A DNA stretch of 64,000 nt from VAZQ01 sp963725185 (GTDB taxonomy: Bacteria; Pseudomonadota; Alphaproteobacteria; Rhizobiales; Xanthobacteraceae). How positions within the stretch are numbered: position 1 is the first letter of the stretch; every line of letters begins with the position of its first letter. The notes below the pieces were generated by a model, which searched no databases, was not told the origin of the DNA, and was given only the letters and a program-made list of their open reading frames with translations. Positions 25,844 to 35,505 of this stretch are shown here, in pieces. The position numbers were made by a program, and so were the translations under genes. Location: positions 2,356,001-2,420,000 of the forward strand of contig CAVRXO010000006.1 of NCBI GenBank assembly GCA_963725185.1. The letters run 5' to 3'.

Positions 25844-26611
25844 ATGGGGCGGCGCGCGATCCCAGCGGTCATCGCCTGGCTCTGGTTGGTCTGCGCCTGC
25901 GCGGCGCAAACATTGAGCTTTCCGGCGCTGACCGGACGGGTGGTCGACGATGCCGGTGTGTTGGATGCTTCCACCACCGCCGCGCTGACGCAATCGCTGG
26001 CCGAGCTGGAGCAGAAGACGACCGATCAGCTCGTCGTGGTGACGTTGAAATCGCTGCAAGGCACCTCGATCGAGGATTACGGATATCAGCTCGGACGGCG
26101 CTGGCAGATCGGCCAGAAGGACAAGAACAACGGCGTGCTGCTCATTGTGGCGCCGAACGAGCGGAAGGTGCGTATCGAAGTCGGTTATGGGCTTGAAGGC
26201 ACGCTGACCGACGCCGTCACCAAACTGATCATCGAGAACTCGATCCTGCCGCGGTTCAAGGTCGCGGACTATGCGGGCGGCATCAAGCGCGGCGTCGAGG
26301 ACATCATCCAGGTGCTCAGCGGCAACGCGCAGGAGTGGCAGAACCGGGCCGCCCAGCAGCTCGCGCCGGACGACGCCCAGCCGGCTCCCGCCGGCGCGGT
26401 TTGGCCGGCCATCGTTGTGGTGCTCGCGGGCGTCGGGCTCCTGCTCTATTGCGCGGTCAGGAGCGGCGCCATTTGCCGGGGGATCTTGCAGTTTCTTTTC
26501 CTGATGCTGCTTTCCGGTCGCGGCTCGTCCAGCGGAAGCTCCTCGGGCAGCGAGTCTTTCGGCGGAGGCGGCGGCTCCTTCGGTGGCGGCGGCGCCTCGG
26601 GCAGCTGGTGA
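25844..26611 (+). CDS. TPM-domain membrane protein (YgcG family)
   Basis: 255 aa. A signal peptide (residues 1-22) is followed by a TPM domain, LTGRVVDDAGVLDASTTAAL through QLVVVTLKSLQGTSIEDYGY, RRWQIGQKDKNNGVLLIVAP, RIEVGYGLEGTLTDAVTKLI and DYAGGIKRGVEDI. A membrane helix (about 187-206) and a glycine/serine-rich tail (SFGGGGGSFGGGGASGSW) follow, the tail typical of YgcG proteins. TPM domains have been linked to phosphatase activity and to photosystem or respiratory complex maintenance, but in bacteria the role of the lemA partner is unknown. It sits 11 bp after lemA. Confidence 0.9.
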   Translation: MGRRAIPAVIAWLWLVCACAAQTLSFPALTGRVVDDAGVLDASTTAALTQSLAELEQKTTDQLVVVTLKSLQGTSIEDYGYQLGRRWQIGQKDKNNGVLLIVAPNERKVRIEVGYGLEGTLTDAVTKLIIENSILPRFKVADYAGGIKRGVEDIIQVLSGNAQEWQNRAAQQLAPDDAQPAPAGAVWPAIVVVLAGVGLLLYCAVRSGAICRGILQFLFLMLLSGRGSSSGSSSGSESFGGGGGSFGGGGASGSW

Positions 26612-26619
26612 GAAGAGGA

Positions 26620-27228
26620 ATGATCTCGCAATCCGACAAAACCCGCGTGGCTGATGCGATCCGAGCCGCGGAGGCGCGCACCGCCGGGGAAATCTTCTGC
26701 GTCATCGCCCGGCATTCGAGCGACTACCGGCTGGTCCCGATCGCCTGGGCGGCCGCGCTCGCCCTGGTGGTGCCGCTGCCGCTTATCTCTCTGACAACGT
26801 GGCCGGCGGCGGTCATCTATCTCTGGCAACTGGGCGCTTTCGTCGTCGCGGCACTCGCGCTGTCTCACCCGGGAGTGCGGTTTCTCATCGTGCCGCGGCG
26901 GGCCAAGCACGAGCGGGCGCACGCCGAGGCCATGCGCCAATTCTTCGCCCAGGGGCTGGACAAGACCGAGCACCGCACCGGCGTTCTCATTTTTGCCTCG
27001 GCCGCCGAGCGCTATGCGGAGATCATCGCCGACGCCGGCATCAATGAAAAAGTCACGCCGCAAGTCTGGAACCAGGCGATCAGCGAGCTCATCGCGGCAA
27101 TCAAGGCCGGCCGGCCGGCAGACGGGTTCGTGGCCGCGATCGAGCAATGCGGGGCGGTGCTGGCCGCGCACTTTCCCCCCGGCGCATTGCAGCGTGATGA
27201 GCTGCCGGACAAGCTCCTGGAAATCTAG
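26620..27228 (+). CDS. second TPM-domain membrane protein
   Basis: 202 aa from the ATG at 26620, after AGAAGAGGA and 8 bp from the previous stop. A short N-terminal TPM-like part (VADAIRAAEARTAGEIFCVI) is interrupted by two membrane helices (about 44-62 and 66-88), then the TPM core resumes as HRTGVLIFASAAERYAEIIA, DAGINEKVTPQVWNQAI and CGAVLAAHFPPG. This shape matches the small TPM protein that commonly forms the third gene of lemA loci. It is probably part of one membrane-associated complex with LemA and YgcG. Confidence 0.85.
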   Translation: MISQSDKTRVADAIRAAEARTAGEIFCVIARHSSDYRLVPIAWAAALALVVPLPLISLTTWPAAVIYLWQLGAFVVAALALSHPGVRFLIVPRRAKHERAHAEAMRQFFAQGLDKTEHRTGVLIFASAAERYAEIIADAGINEKVTPQVWNQAISELIAAIKAGRPADGFVAAIEQCGAVLAAHFPPGALQRDELPDKLLEI

Positions 27229-27240
27229 TACGAGCGCAAC

Positions 27241-28258
27241 ATGCGAAACATCCTCGTCACCGGCGCATTTGGTCAGATCGGCTCCGAGCTCGTCCCCGGT
27301 TTGCAGCAGCGCTACGGCGCCGAGCACATCATTGTCTCCGATATCCGCATGGTTCCGTTGCAGGCCCATGCCCGATCCGGGACCGCAGGCAATTACGAGC
27401 ATGTGGACTGCACGCAGCCGCAGCAAATCCTCGAAGCGGTGCGCCGGCACGACATCGAGCACGATCTATCATCTGGCGGCGTTGCTTTCCGCAACAGCGG
27501 AGGAGAGGCCGCACCTGGCCTGGAGCATCAACATGGGCGGCCTCTACAACGTGCTCGAGGCTGCCCGCCAATACCGCTGCCGGGTCTTCTTCCCGAGCTC
27601 GATCGGAGCTTTCGGTCCCTCGACACCGCGCGATCATACGCCTCAGGTGACGATCCAGCGGCCGACCACGATGTACGGCGTCACCAAGGCTTCGGGCGAG
27701 CTGCTTGGCGATTACTATGCGGCGCGTTTCGGCCTCGATGTCCGCGGCTTGCGCCTGCCGGGTCTCATTTCCTACGTCGCTCCGCCCGGCGGCGGCACCA
27801 CCGATTATGCGGTCGAGATCTTCTATTCGGCGCTGCGCTACCAGCATTACCGGTGCTTCCTCGGTCCGCACACCCGGCTCGACATGATGTACATGCCGGA
27901 CGCGATCCGCGCGATGATCGAGCTGATGGAAGCCGACAGCGGACGGCTCAACTATCGCAATGCCTATAATATTACGGCCATGAGCATCTCGCCCGAGGAT
28001 CTCGCCGCGGAAATCCGCCGGCACATTCCCGGCCTTGCGGTCGACTACCAGGTGGACCCGGTGCGGCAATCAATCGCCGATTCCTGGCCGCGCTCGCTCG
28101 ACGACAGTGCCGCCCGCAAGGACTGGGGCTGGGCCCCGCGCTTCGATCTTGCGACCATGACGGCCGACATGCTGGCCCGGCTGCGCCCAAAGGTCAGCGG
28201 ACCGGAACGAGCGAAACCGCGAGGACCGGACCCGCAAGGAGATCATAAGGGAAGCTGA
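27241..28258 (+). CDS. tdh: L-threonine 3-dehydrogenase, epimerase type (frameshifted)
   Basis: An NAD-dependent epimerase-fold protein: Rossmann motif VTGAFGQIGSELV at the N-terminus and catalytic Y-x-x-x-K in PTTMYGVTKASGE. Epimerase-type threonine dehydrogenases oxidise L-threonine to 2-amino-3-ketobutyrate, and the next gene encodes the matching CoA ligase 4 bp downstream, which decides the assignment over a sugar epimerase. The frame breaks at 27457-27460 (RRHDIEH then TIYHLAALLSATAEERPHLA in another frame). Deleting one base gives 338 aa with no missing block. Confidence 0.8.
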
Positions 28259-28262
28259 GCCC

Positions 28263-29489
28263 ATGCCGATTCAAGCACTGAGCCAAGCGTTGGCCTCGAA
28301 GCTCGACGAGATGAAGCAGGCCGGACGCCTCAAAGGTCGGGAAACCATCATCCGCGGGGTCGTCCCGCCCGGTTCGGGCAAGGGCCGACGCTACCTGCTC
28401 GAAGGGGAGGGCGAGAAAGCCTTTCTGCGGATGAACGCCAACAACTATCTCGGCCTTTCATTCCGCCCGGAGGTCGTCGCCGCCGAGGAGGAGGCCGTCC
28501 GCCAATTCGGCACCGGCCCCGGCGCGGTTCGCTTCATCAGCGGGAGCTGGTCGCCGCACACGGCTATCGAGCGGCGGCTTGCACAATTCCACGGCCGCGA
28601 GGCCGTCATGCTGTTCAGCTCCGCCTATGCCACGGTGATGGGCGTGCTGCCGCCGCTGATCACGGACAAGACCGCGGTGATCAGCGATGCGCTCAATCAC
28701 AGCTGCATCATCAATGCGATCGCGCTGGCGCGGCCGGCCGAAAAGCATATCTACCGGCATCTCGACATGGCCGAGCTGGAAGCAAGCCTCGCCGCCGCGG
28801 CCAAGACCTGCAGCCGCGTCATCATCGTGACCGACGGGATTTTCAGCATGCGCGGCGATCATGCGCCGCTCGAGGCCATCATGGCGCTGGCGCGCCAATA
28901 CGACGCCGGCTTCCCCGAAAACGTCGTCGTGGTGGTCGACGATTCGCACGGCGTGGGTGCGTTCGGCCAGACCGGACGCGGCACCGAGGAATACACCAAG
29001 TCCAGCCCGGCCGACATTCTGGTGGCGACGCTCGGCAAGGCCTTCGGAGTGAACGGCGGCTACGTGACCGGAGCCGACACGATCATTCGATATCTGCGCG
29101 AGACATCCCCCTTCTACATCTATTCCAATCCGATCACGCCCGGCGAGGCCGCCGCTGCGCTTGCGGCAGTCGAGCTGGTCGATGGTCCGGTCGGACGCGA
29201 GCTTTTGGCCCATCTGCGCGCCATGACGGGACGCTTCAAGGCCGGGCTCACGAAATTGGGTTTCGAAACGCTTGCCGGCGAGCATCCGGTGGTCCCGCTG
29301 ATGTTGCGTCAATCAGCGCGAACTTCGGCGCTCGTTGCGCATCTGCGGGAGCGTGGCATCCTCGCCACCGGGCTCAGTTATCCGGTCGTGCCCAAGGGCG
29401 AGGAGGAGATCCGCTTTCAGATCAGCGCCGACCACGTGCCGGCCGACATCGACGAAGCGCTCGATGCGCTGCGCAGCTTCGGCCGGTAG
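28263..29489 (+). CDS. kbl: 2-amino-3-ketobutyrate CoA ligase (glycine C-acetyltransferase)
   Basis: 408 aa, class II PLP-dependent acyl-CoA transferase. Seen are NANNYLGLSFRPEVV near the start, GTGPGAVRFISGSWSPHTAI, DDSHGVGAFGQTGRG and the PLP lysine in LVATLGKAFGVNGGY (K259). It splits 2-amino-3-ketobutyrate with CoA into glycine and acetyl-CoA in the cytoplasm. It starts 4 bp after tdh, forming a threonine catabolism operon. It converges, 11 bp apart, on the glycine cleavage genes, whose substrate it makes. The frame is intact and of family length. Confidence 0.9.
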   Translation: MPIQALSQALASKLDEMKQAGRLKGRETIIRGVVPPGSGKGRRYLLEGEGEKAFLRMNANNYLGLSFRPEVVAAEEEAVRQFGTGPGAVRFISGSWSPHTAIERRLAQFHGREAVMLFSSAYATVMGVLPPLITDKTAVISDALNHSCIINAIALARPAEKHIYRHLDMAELEASLAAAAKTCSRVIIVTDGIFSMRGDHAPLEAIMALARQYDAGFPENVVVVVDDSHGVGAFGQTGRGTEEYTKSSPADILVATLGKAFGVNGGYVTGADTIIRYLRETSPFYIYSNPITPGEAAAALAAVELVDGPVGRELLAHLRAMTGRFKAGLTKLGFETLAGEHPVVPLMLRQSARTSALVAHLRERGILATGLSYPVVPKGEEEIRFQISADHVPADIDEALDALRSFGR

Positions 29490-29500
29490 CATCCGGCCGG

Positions 29501-29863
29501 TCACGCGATCGTTGCGTTGTAGGCCGCTTCGTCGAGCAGCGCATCGAGCTCGCTCGCATCGGAGATCTTCAGCTTGAAGAGCCAGCCTTCGCCGGTCGGC
29601 GCGGAATTGACGAGCGCCGGGTCGCTGCCGACCTTGGGGTTGACCTCGGTCACTTCGCCGCTGACGGGCGCATATACGTCGGAAGCGGCTTTCACCGATT
29701 CCACGGTGGCGGCGGCGGCACCCTTCTTGAGCTTCGTCCCGACGCTGGGCAATTCCACGAACACCATATCGCCCAGCTTGTCCTGCGCGAAATTCGTGAT
29801 CCCGACAGTCGCCACCTCGCCATCGAGGCGGACCCATTCATGATCCGGCGTGAACTTCATCAT
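29501..29863 (-). CDS. gcvH: glycine cleavage system H protein
   Basis: 120 aa, the lipoyl carrier of glycine cleavage. It reads FTPDHEWVRLDGEVATVGIT, GDMVFVELPSVGTKLKKG and the lipoylation site ESVKAASDVYAPVSGEV with K58. It shuttles the aminomethyl group from GcvP to GcvT and is reoxidised by the L protein, whose gene is not in the window. It is the last gene of the run gcvPA-gcvPB-gcvT-gcvH, 29 bp after gcvT. The first two codons are both Met, so either may start it. Confidence 0.93.
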   Translation of the reverse strand: MMKFTPDHEWVRLDGEVATVGITNFAQDKLGDMVFVELPSVGTKLKKGAAAATVESVKAASDVYAPVSGEVTEVNPKVGSDPALVNSAPTGEGWLFKLKISDASELDALLDEAAYNATIA

Positions 29864-29892
29864 GGCGATGATCCCTGTTCCCGTGTTTGATC

Positions 29893-31041
29893 CTACGCGC
29901 GCTTGTAGCGCAAGGGTACGAACGGCAATGGGCAGACCTGCAAGGCTTGCCGCCGGCCGCGAAGCTCGGCGAACAGCTGTGTTCCGGGTGTGGCCTGCGC
30001 GAGCGGGACGTAACCCATGGCGATCGGCGCGCCCACGCTGACCCCGAAGCCGCCGGATGTCACCGTGCCGATCGGCGCCGCATCGTCCTCACGGCCAAAC
30101 AGCGCCGCGCCGCCGCGCACCGGCGCGCGACCCGCGGGCGTGAGTCCGACCCGCCGCCGCGCAGCGCCGCGTTCCATCTGCCCCAAGATGATTTCGGCGC
30201 CGGGGAATCCGCCGTTGCGCGCTCCGCCCGGGCGACGCGTTCTGGCAATCGACCATTCCAGGGCCGCCTCCACCGGCGTCGTCGCCGCGTCGAGATCGGA
30301 ACCATAAAGACAGAGCCCGGCTTCCAGCCGCAGGCTGTCGCGGGCGCCGAGCCCAACCGGCATCACCACCTCGTTCTGCAGCAGGGCTTCGCACACGGCC
30401 GTGGCCCGATCGGCCTTGATGCTGATCTCGAAACCGTCTTCGCCCGTATAGCCGGAACGGGAAACCACGCAGCTCTCGCCGGCCAAAATCAAATGGCGGA
30501 CGTCCATGAAACGCATCGACCGGACGCCGGGTGCGAAGGCCGCCAAGACGGTTTCGGCTTTCGGACCTTGCAAGGCGACCAGGGCGTGGTCGGGCAAAGG
30601 CTCGATGGTGCATTGCTCCGCAAGGTGCGCGCGAAGATGGGCCTCGTCGGCGACCTTGCGGGCCGCATTGACGACCAGCCGCAGCTGATCGCCGAGATTG
30701 GCCACCATCAGGTCGTCGAGGATGCCGCCGGTCGGGTTGGTGAAAAGCGCGTAGCGCTGCCGGCCCTCGGCAAGCTCGAGGACATCGGCGGGGACCAGGT
30801 CCTCTAGCGCATGGGCCGCGTCGGCCAAGCGGCCCGAGCGCGGCCGTATGATGATCTGTCCCATATGCGAGACGTCAAACAGGCCGGCAGCCGCGCGGGT
30901 GTGCGCGTGCTCCTTGATGATGCCGGTGGGATATTGCACCGGCATCTCGTAGCCGACGAACGGCACCATGCGGGCACCGAGCCTGACATGCAGGTCATGG
31001 AGCGGCGTGCGGTTGAGCGGCGGATCCGTTGCTTGCCCCAT
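29893..31041 (-). CDS. gcvT: aminomethyltransferase (glycine cleavage T protein)
   Basis: 382 aa, intact. Family blocks are TPLHDLHVRLGARMVPFVGY, MPVQYPTGIIKEH, AGLFDVSHMGQI, NPTGGILDDLMV (folate-site Asp), SRSGYTGEDGFEIS, GLGARDSLRLEAGLCLYG and GVSVGAPIAMGYV. It transfers the one-carbon unit from the H-protein-bound aminomethyl group to tetrahydrofolate and releases ammonia. It follows gcvPB by 14 bp. The residues IARTRRPGGARNGGFPGAE are slightly arginine-rich but keep the frame. Confidence 0.93.
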   Translation of the reverse strand: MGQATDPPLNRTPLHDLHVRLGARMVPFVGYEMPVQYPTGIIKEHAHTRAAAGLFDVSHMGQIIIRPRSGRLADAAHALEDLVPADVLELAEGRQRYALFTNPTGGILDDLMVANLGDQLRLVVNAARKVADEAHLRAHLAEQCTIEPLPDHALVALQGPKAETVLAAFAPGVRSMRFMDVRHLILAGESCVVSRSGYTGEDGFEISIKADRATAVCEALLQNEVVMPVGLGARDSLRLEAGLCLYGSDLDAATTPVEAALEWSIARTRRPGGARNGGFPGAEIILGQMERGAARRRVGLTPAGRAPVRGGAALFGREDDAAPIGTVTSGGFGVSVGAPIAMGYVPLAQATPGTQLFAELRGRRQALQVCPLPFVPLRYKRA

Positions 31042-31055
31042 GTTTTAGACCCGCT

Positions 31056-32583
31056 TCATCCGGGAGCGGCCTTGGCGCGGTCCGAAAGCACGAGCGCCCG
31101 CGCCGCCTTGACCTCGTCGAGCCGCCGGACCGGCGTGCTGTAGGGCGCGCCCTTGACCAGCGCCGGATCGCTTTGCGCTTCGGCCGCGATCGCCTTCATG
31201 GCCTCGACAAAGGCGTCCAATGTCGGCTTGCTCTCGGTCTCGGTCGGCTCGATCATCAGCGCCTCGGGCACGATCAGCGGAAAATAGTTGGTCGGCGGAT
31301 GGAAGCCGTAGTCGAGCAGCCGCTTGCTGATGTCGAGCGCTCGTATGCCGGTGCGCTCGATCGCGCCTTGGCACACGAATTCATGCATGTTCATGCGGTC
31401 GAACGGCACCCGGAAGGTGTCGCGCAGCTTGATCCGCAAGTAGTTGGCGTTGAGCACCGCGTGCTCGGAATTCGCCCGCAGGCCCGCGCCGCCATGGTGC
31501 CGGATATACGCATAGGCGCGCACGAACATCCCGAAATTGCCGAAGAAGGTCGACACGCGGCCGATCGATTTCTTGGGACTTGCCAGGACGTAGCGCGCGT
31601 CGCCAGTCGGACTGTGCGTCGACATCGATCACCGGGCCCGGAAGGAAGTCGGCGAGCCTGGCCGAAACGCCGACCGGCCCCGCGCCCGGCCCGCCGCCGC
31701 CGTGCGGCGTCGCAAACGTCTTGTGCAGATTGAAGTGCATCACGTCGAAGCCGAGATCGCCCGGCCGCGCGATGCCGGCGAGCGCGTTCAGGTTGGCGCC
31801 GTCGCCATAGACCAGCCCGCCGCAATCACGAACGAGGCGCACCACCTCATCGATGTGCTCCTCGAACAGGCCAAGCGTATTGGGATTGGTCATCATGATG
31901 CCGGCGACGGTGCCGTCACAGGCGGCGCGAACCGCATCGAGATCGACATTGCCGCGCGCGTCCGAGGGCAGCTCGACCGCGGTGAAGCCCGCCATCGTGG
32001 TCGAGGCCGGATTGGTGCCATGAGCGGAATCGGGAATGAGGATGCGGGTTCGATCAGGCTCGCCGCGGTCGCGATGATAGGCCCGCATCATCAGGAGGCC
32101 GGTGAACTCGCCATGCGCTCCGGCCGCAGGCTGCAAGGAAACGCCGGCAAAGCCGCCGATCTCGGCCAGCCATTGCTGCAGGCTGAACATCAATTCGAGA
32201 TTGCCCTGTACGGATTCGGAGTCCTGCAGCGGATGGGTTTCGGCGAACCCGGCCAGCCGGGCGATCTGCTCGTTGACCTTGGGATTGTACTTCATGGTGC
32301 ATGAGCCGAGCGGATAGAAGCCGGTGTCGATGCCGAAGTTGCGATGCGAGAGCGCCAGGAAGTGGCGCACCACGTCGAGCTGGGAGAGCTCCGGCAGATC
32401 GCAGTCCGCGTGAGCTCGTCCGCCGGCAGCGGAGCCTCCGGCACATCCGGATGCCGGCAGATCGATGCCGCGGCGTCCTTGCACGCTTAGCTCATAGAGC
32501 GTCGGGATGACGGAGGCCTTGGGCCGAAATTTGTCTGTAGGCATCGGGCTCGCACCGGGTGGCATTTCGTCGGCGTTTTTCAT
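31056..32583 (-). CDS. gcvPB: glycine dehydrogenase subunit 2 (frameshifted)
   Basis: The PLP-binding half of split glycine decarboxylase. It reads FYPLGSCTMKYNPKVNEQIA, LQPAAGAHGEFTGLLMMRAY, DSAHGTNPAS, GIMMTNPNTLGLFEEHI and the PLP lysine block FDVMHFNLHKTFATPHGGGG. The frame is lost within 31601-31632 after GPVIDVD and resumes as SPTGDARYVLASPKKSIGRV, FFGNFGMFVRAYAYIR and NYFPLIVPEALMIEPTETES. Removing one base gives 508 aa, normal length. Its ATG overlaps the gcvPA stop as ATGA, so the two subunits are translationally coupled. Confidence 0.85.
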
Positions 32584-33937
32584 TTCGTTATCTGACCGAG
32601 CGCCGCGACCAACCGGTCGATCGCTGTACGGTTATGAAGCTCGGTCACCGCGATCAGCATGTGTTGCTGCAAATGCGGGTAATCGCGCCCGAGGTCGTAG
32701 CCGCCGATGATGCCGAACTCCTGGCGCAGCCGGCGGTTCACCTCCGCGGCCGGCCGCGGCAGCCGGACCACGAATTCCTTGAAGAAGGCCTTGCCGGGCG
32801 CCTGCGGATTGACCTCGAAGCCGTCGAGCCCGGCGATCGCGGCGGCGGCGTAGTGGCTCTTGTGGAAGCACCGCTCGGCGATCTGCCGCAGCCCGGTCTT
32901 GCCCACGGTCGCCAGATAGGCCGTGGCGGCGAGCGCGCAGGCGGTGGAATTCGTGCAGATATTGCTGGTCGCCTTGGCGCGGCGAATGTGCTGCTCGCGG
33001 GTCGCCAGCGTGAGCACATAGCCGCGCCGGCCTTCCAGCGTCGACGGTCTCGCCCACCAGATGTCCCGATAGCCGACGGACTTGCGCCATGCGGGCCGTA
33101 AAGATGCCGAGATGCGGGCCGCCGAACGAGGGCGGAATACCCAAGGCTTGGCCATCCGCGACCGCGATGTCGGCCCCGTAGGCGCCGGGCGGACGAAAGC
33201 GGCCAAGCGCGATCGGGTCGGTGACCACGATCAGCATGGCGCCGGCCGCGTGAACCGCGGCGGCAAGTCCCTCGACCGCCTCGAACTGTCCGAAGAAGTT
33301 CGGGCTCTGAATGACCAGCGCAGCGGTTGATTGATCGAGCTGCGATTTCAGCTGATCGAGGTCGGCACTGCCGTCCTCGTCGCCCGCCACCACGGCCGCA
33401 TGGGTGCCGCGCAGATAGGTCCTGACCACCGCGCGATATTGCGGATGGACGGCCGGCGAGAGCAGGATCTTGTTGCGCCTTTCCTGCCCCACATTGAGCG
33501 CCAGCAGCACCGCCTCGGCGAGCGCGGTGGCCCCGTCGTAGTGGCTCGCATTGCTCACCTCGATGCGCGCTCAGCCGGCACATCATGCTCTGGTATTCGA
33601 ACATGGCCTGCAGCACGCCCTGGCTCACTTCCGGCTGATAGGGCGTGTAGGCGGTGTAGAACTCGCCGCGCTGCAGCACGTAGTCGACGGTGGCGGGCCG
33701 GTAATGATGATAGGCGCCGGCGCCCAGGAAGCTTGCCGATGGATCGATGCCGAAATTGCGGCCGGCCAGCGCCTGCATCTCGCGCTCGATCTCGATTTCC
33801 GATGCGGGCGGCGGCAGCTTGAGCTTCGGAAACCGCACATGCGCGGGCACGTCGCCGAACAGACCGTCGGTCCGCTCGACGCCGATCACCGCGAGCATCT
33901 CGGCACGTTCGCGTTCGGTGTGCGGCACGTAGGTCAT
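32580..33937 (-). CDS. gcvPA: glycine dehydrogenase subunit 1 (two frameshifts)
   Basis: Starts at the ATG at 33937, five bases after AAAGGA: MTYVPHTERERAEMLAVIGV, FGDVPAHVRFPKLKLPPPAS, FYTAYTPYQPEVSQGVLQAM. The first break is at 33562-33571 (FEYQSMMCRLS, then VSNASHYDGATALAEAVL). The second is at 33033-33040 (GHLVGETVDA, then GRRGYVLTLATREQHIRRAK). It ends LQQHMLIAVTELHN and QITK. Removing one base at each gives 451 aa, typical for the subunit, with all blocks present. With GcvPB it decarboxylates glycine. It is the first gene of the glycine cleavage operon. Confidence 0.83.
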
Positions 33938-34105
33938 TGCTATCCTTTGGCGACCTGAATCGATGCCGCGCAATATGGGTTGCCCCGACCTGAAACGCCA
34001 CAGGCCAAGGCCCGAGCGATCAGCCGGCCACTGTCACCCAGGTTGCGACGCCGCGCCCTACGCGGGCCATCCGATTACATCCGGCCTAAGCGGCAAGGCG
34101 ACCGG

Positions 34106-34781
34106 TCAGGCGATGGTCGGCGCGGTTTCGTCCGTCCTTGGTTCCGGAAAGCGGGCGAGAGTCTCGATCACTTCCTGGTCCGAGATCTGGCGGAAGTCGC
34201 CATAATAGTACCCGATGGCGCCGAAGCTCTCGTAGTCCTCCAGGCACACGATCTCATCCGCCTCCTCGCGCATGGCGGCAAGGCCTGCGGTCGGAGCCAC
34301 CGGGACCGCAAGCACAAGCCTGCTCGGGTTGCGCGCGCGGGTGGCGCGCAGCGCAGCTCGCGTGGTCGCGCCCGTGGCGATGCCGTCGTCGACCACGATC
34401 GCAACCCGATCCGCCACTTCGAAGGGTCGGCGATCGCCCAGGTAACGCCGGCGCCGGCGCTCGATTTCTGCGAGCTCCCGTTGATAGACCGCCTCGAATT
34501 CCGACGCATCTATGCCGGTGAACGCAATGACATCTTCGTTGCGCACGATGAGCGGTTGGGGGCCATCGACCACGGCGCCCATGGCCAGCTCCGGTTGGTG
34601 CGGCACCCCGATCTTGCGCACCAACACGAGATCGAGCGCAGCCTGGAGCGCCGCCGCGATCTCGGCCGCGACCGGAACCCCGCCGCGCGGCAGCGCCAGC
34701 ACGACGACCTTATAATGTCTTGTAGCCCGCAAGGGCCGCCGCAAGCTTCTGGCCCGCCTCCCTCCGATCCCGCAGGCTCAT
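34106..34781 (-). CDS. phosphoribosyltransferase-family protein (frameshifted near its start)
   Basis: The main part reads VVVLALPRGGVPVAAEIAAA, DLVLVRKIGVPHQPELAMGA and the PRPP-binding motif RVAIVVDDGIATGATTRAAL. The missing N-terminus lies in another frame from the ATG at 34781 (six bases after GGGAGG): MSLRDRREAGQKLAAALAGY, KTL, then a TAA caused by one extra base at 34711-34716. Repaired length is 224 aa. This group of PRTase-like proteins is common in stress regulons; the substrate is not established. It diverges from hsp20, with FNR-like boxes between. Confidence 0.78.
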
Positions 34782-34850
34782 CGCCATCCTCCCGGCATAG
34801 GGCTTCCAATCTTGAGCCAGCCTGACCACTCAGCGCAATCTTGATCGGGC

Positions 34851-34864
34851 TTGATGTTGATCGA
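34851..34864. promoter_or_regulatory. second, imperfect FNR/FixK-like box
   Basis: TTGATGTTGATCGA matches TTGAT-N4-ATCAA with one mismatch. It is nearer to the divergent phosphoribosyltransferase gene (70 bp from its ATG at 34781) and 44 bp from the perfect box. Confidence 0.35.
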
Positions 34865-34908
34865 GCTGAGATCACCCATCCCGTGGCATCCATTTGGGCA
34901 CGCCTCGG

Positions 34909-34922
34909 TTGATCTTGATCAA
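34909..34922. promoter_or_regulatory. perfect FNR/FixK box upstream of hsp20-lon
   Basis: TTGATCTTGATCAA is an exact TTGAT-N4-ATCAA dyad, the binding site shared by FNR and rhizobial FixK. It lies 172 bp upstream of the hsp20 ATG and 127 bp upstream of the divergent phosphoribosyltransferase. An activator here would give induction at low oxygen. It is the only perfect copy I found in the intergenic regions. Confidence 0.6.
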
Positions 34923-35094
34923 GCCTGGCAGACTCCGGCTCGGTCTTCTCGAGGACCACCGGCCCCAAGGACCGGGGCTCTCCCAGTCTGGGGTTGCTGG
35001 CGGGCCAAAGGTCACTATTTAACTAAGCAGGGCTCGCACGACGCGCGAGAACAGGGCGCTGCCAATTCCTCAATGCAGAAAGCTGGAGCATACG

Positions 35095-35505
35095 ATGGGT
35101 TCGGATTTCCCGCGTGATTGGATGTGGTCGGAGGCCTGCGCGATGCTGGCGCGCGCCGAGGGACTGCATCGGGAATTGTTCAGGCCGAGCGCGCAGCCGG
35201 CGGCCTGGGAACCGCCCGTCGATGTTCTGGAGACCGATCACGAGGTGCTGGTCCTGGTGGCTTTGCCCGGGGTCAACCCCGAGCGGGTCGAGGCCGTCAT
35301 CGATGGCAGCGATCTGGTGTTTGCCGGGACCCGCGTCATTCCGGGGGAGCTGCGAACCGCGATCATTCACCGCCTGGAGCTTCCGCAGGGCCGGTTCGAG
35401 CGGCGCGTGCGGCTTCCGGGCGGGCGCTACAGCGCGGTTCGCCGGTCCGCAGCCGACGGCTGCCTGCTCATCACGCTGCAAAAAGCGGAGGTCTTCCGTG
35501 GCTGA
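35095..35505 (+). CDS. Hsp20/alpha-crystallin family small heat shock protein
   Basis: 136 aa. The alpha-crystallin core spans about residues 38-134: WEPPVDVLETDHEVLVLVAL, PGVNPERVEAVIDGSDLVFA, LELPQGRFERRVRLPGGRYS, then DGCLLITLQKAE. The C-terminal I-x-I anchor is not obvious. It acts as an ATP-independent holdase in the cytoplasm. Its last 8 bases overlap the GTG start of lon, so chaperone and protease are made together. A perfect FNR/FixK box lies upstream; no EcfG or heat-shock inverted repeat was seen. Confidence 0.88.
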   Translation: MGSDFPRDWMWSEACAMLARAEGLHRELFRPSAQPAAWEPPVDVLETDHEVLVLVALPGVNPERVEAVIDGSDLVFAGTRVIPGELRTAIIHRLELPQGRFERRVRLPGGRYSAVRRSAADGCLLITLQKAEVFRG

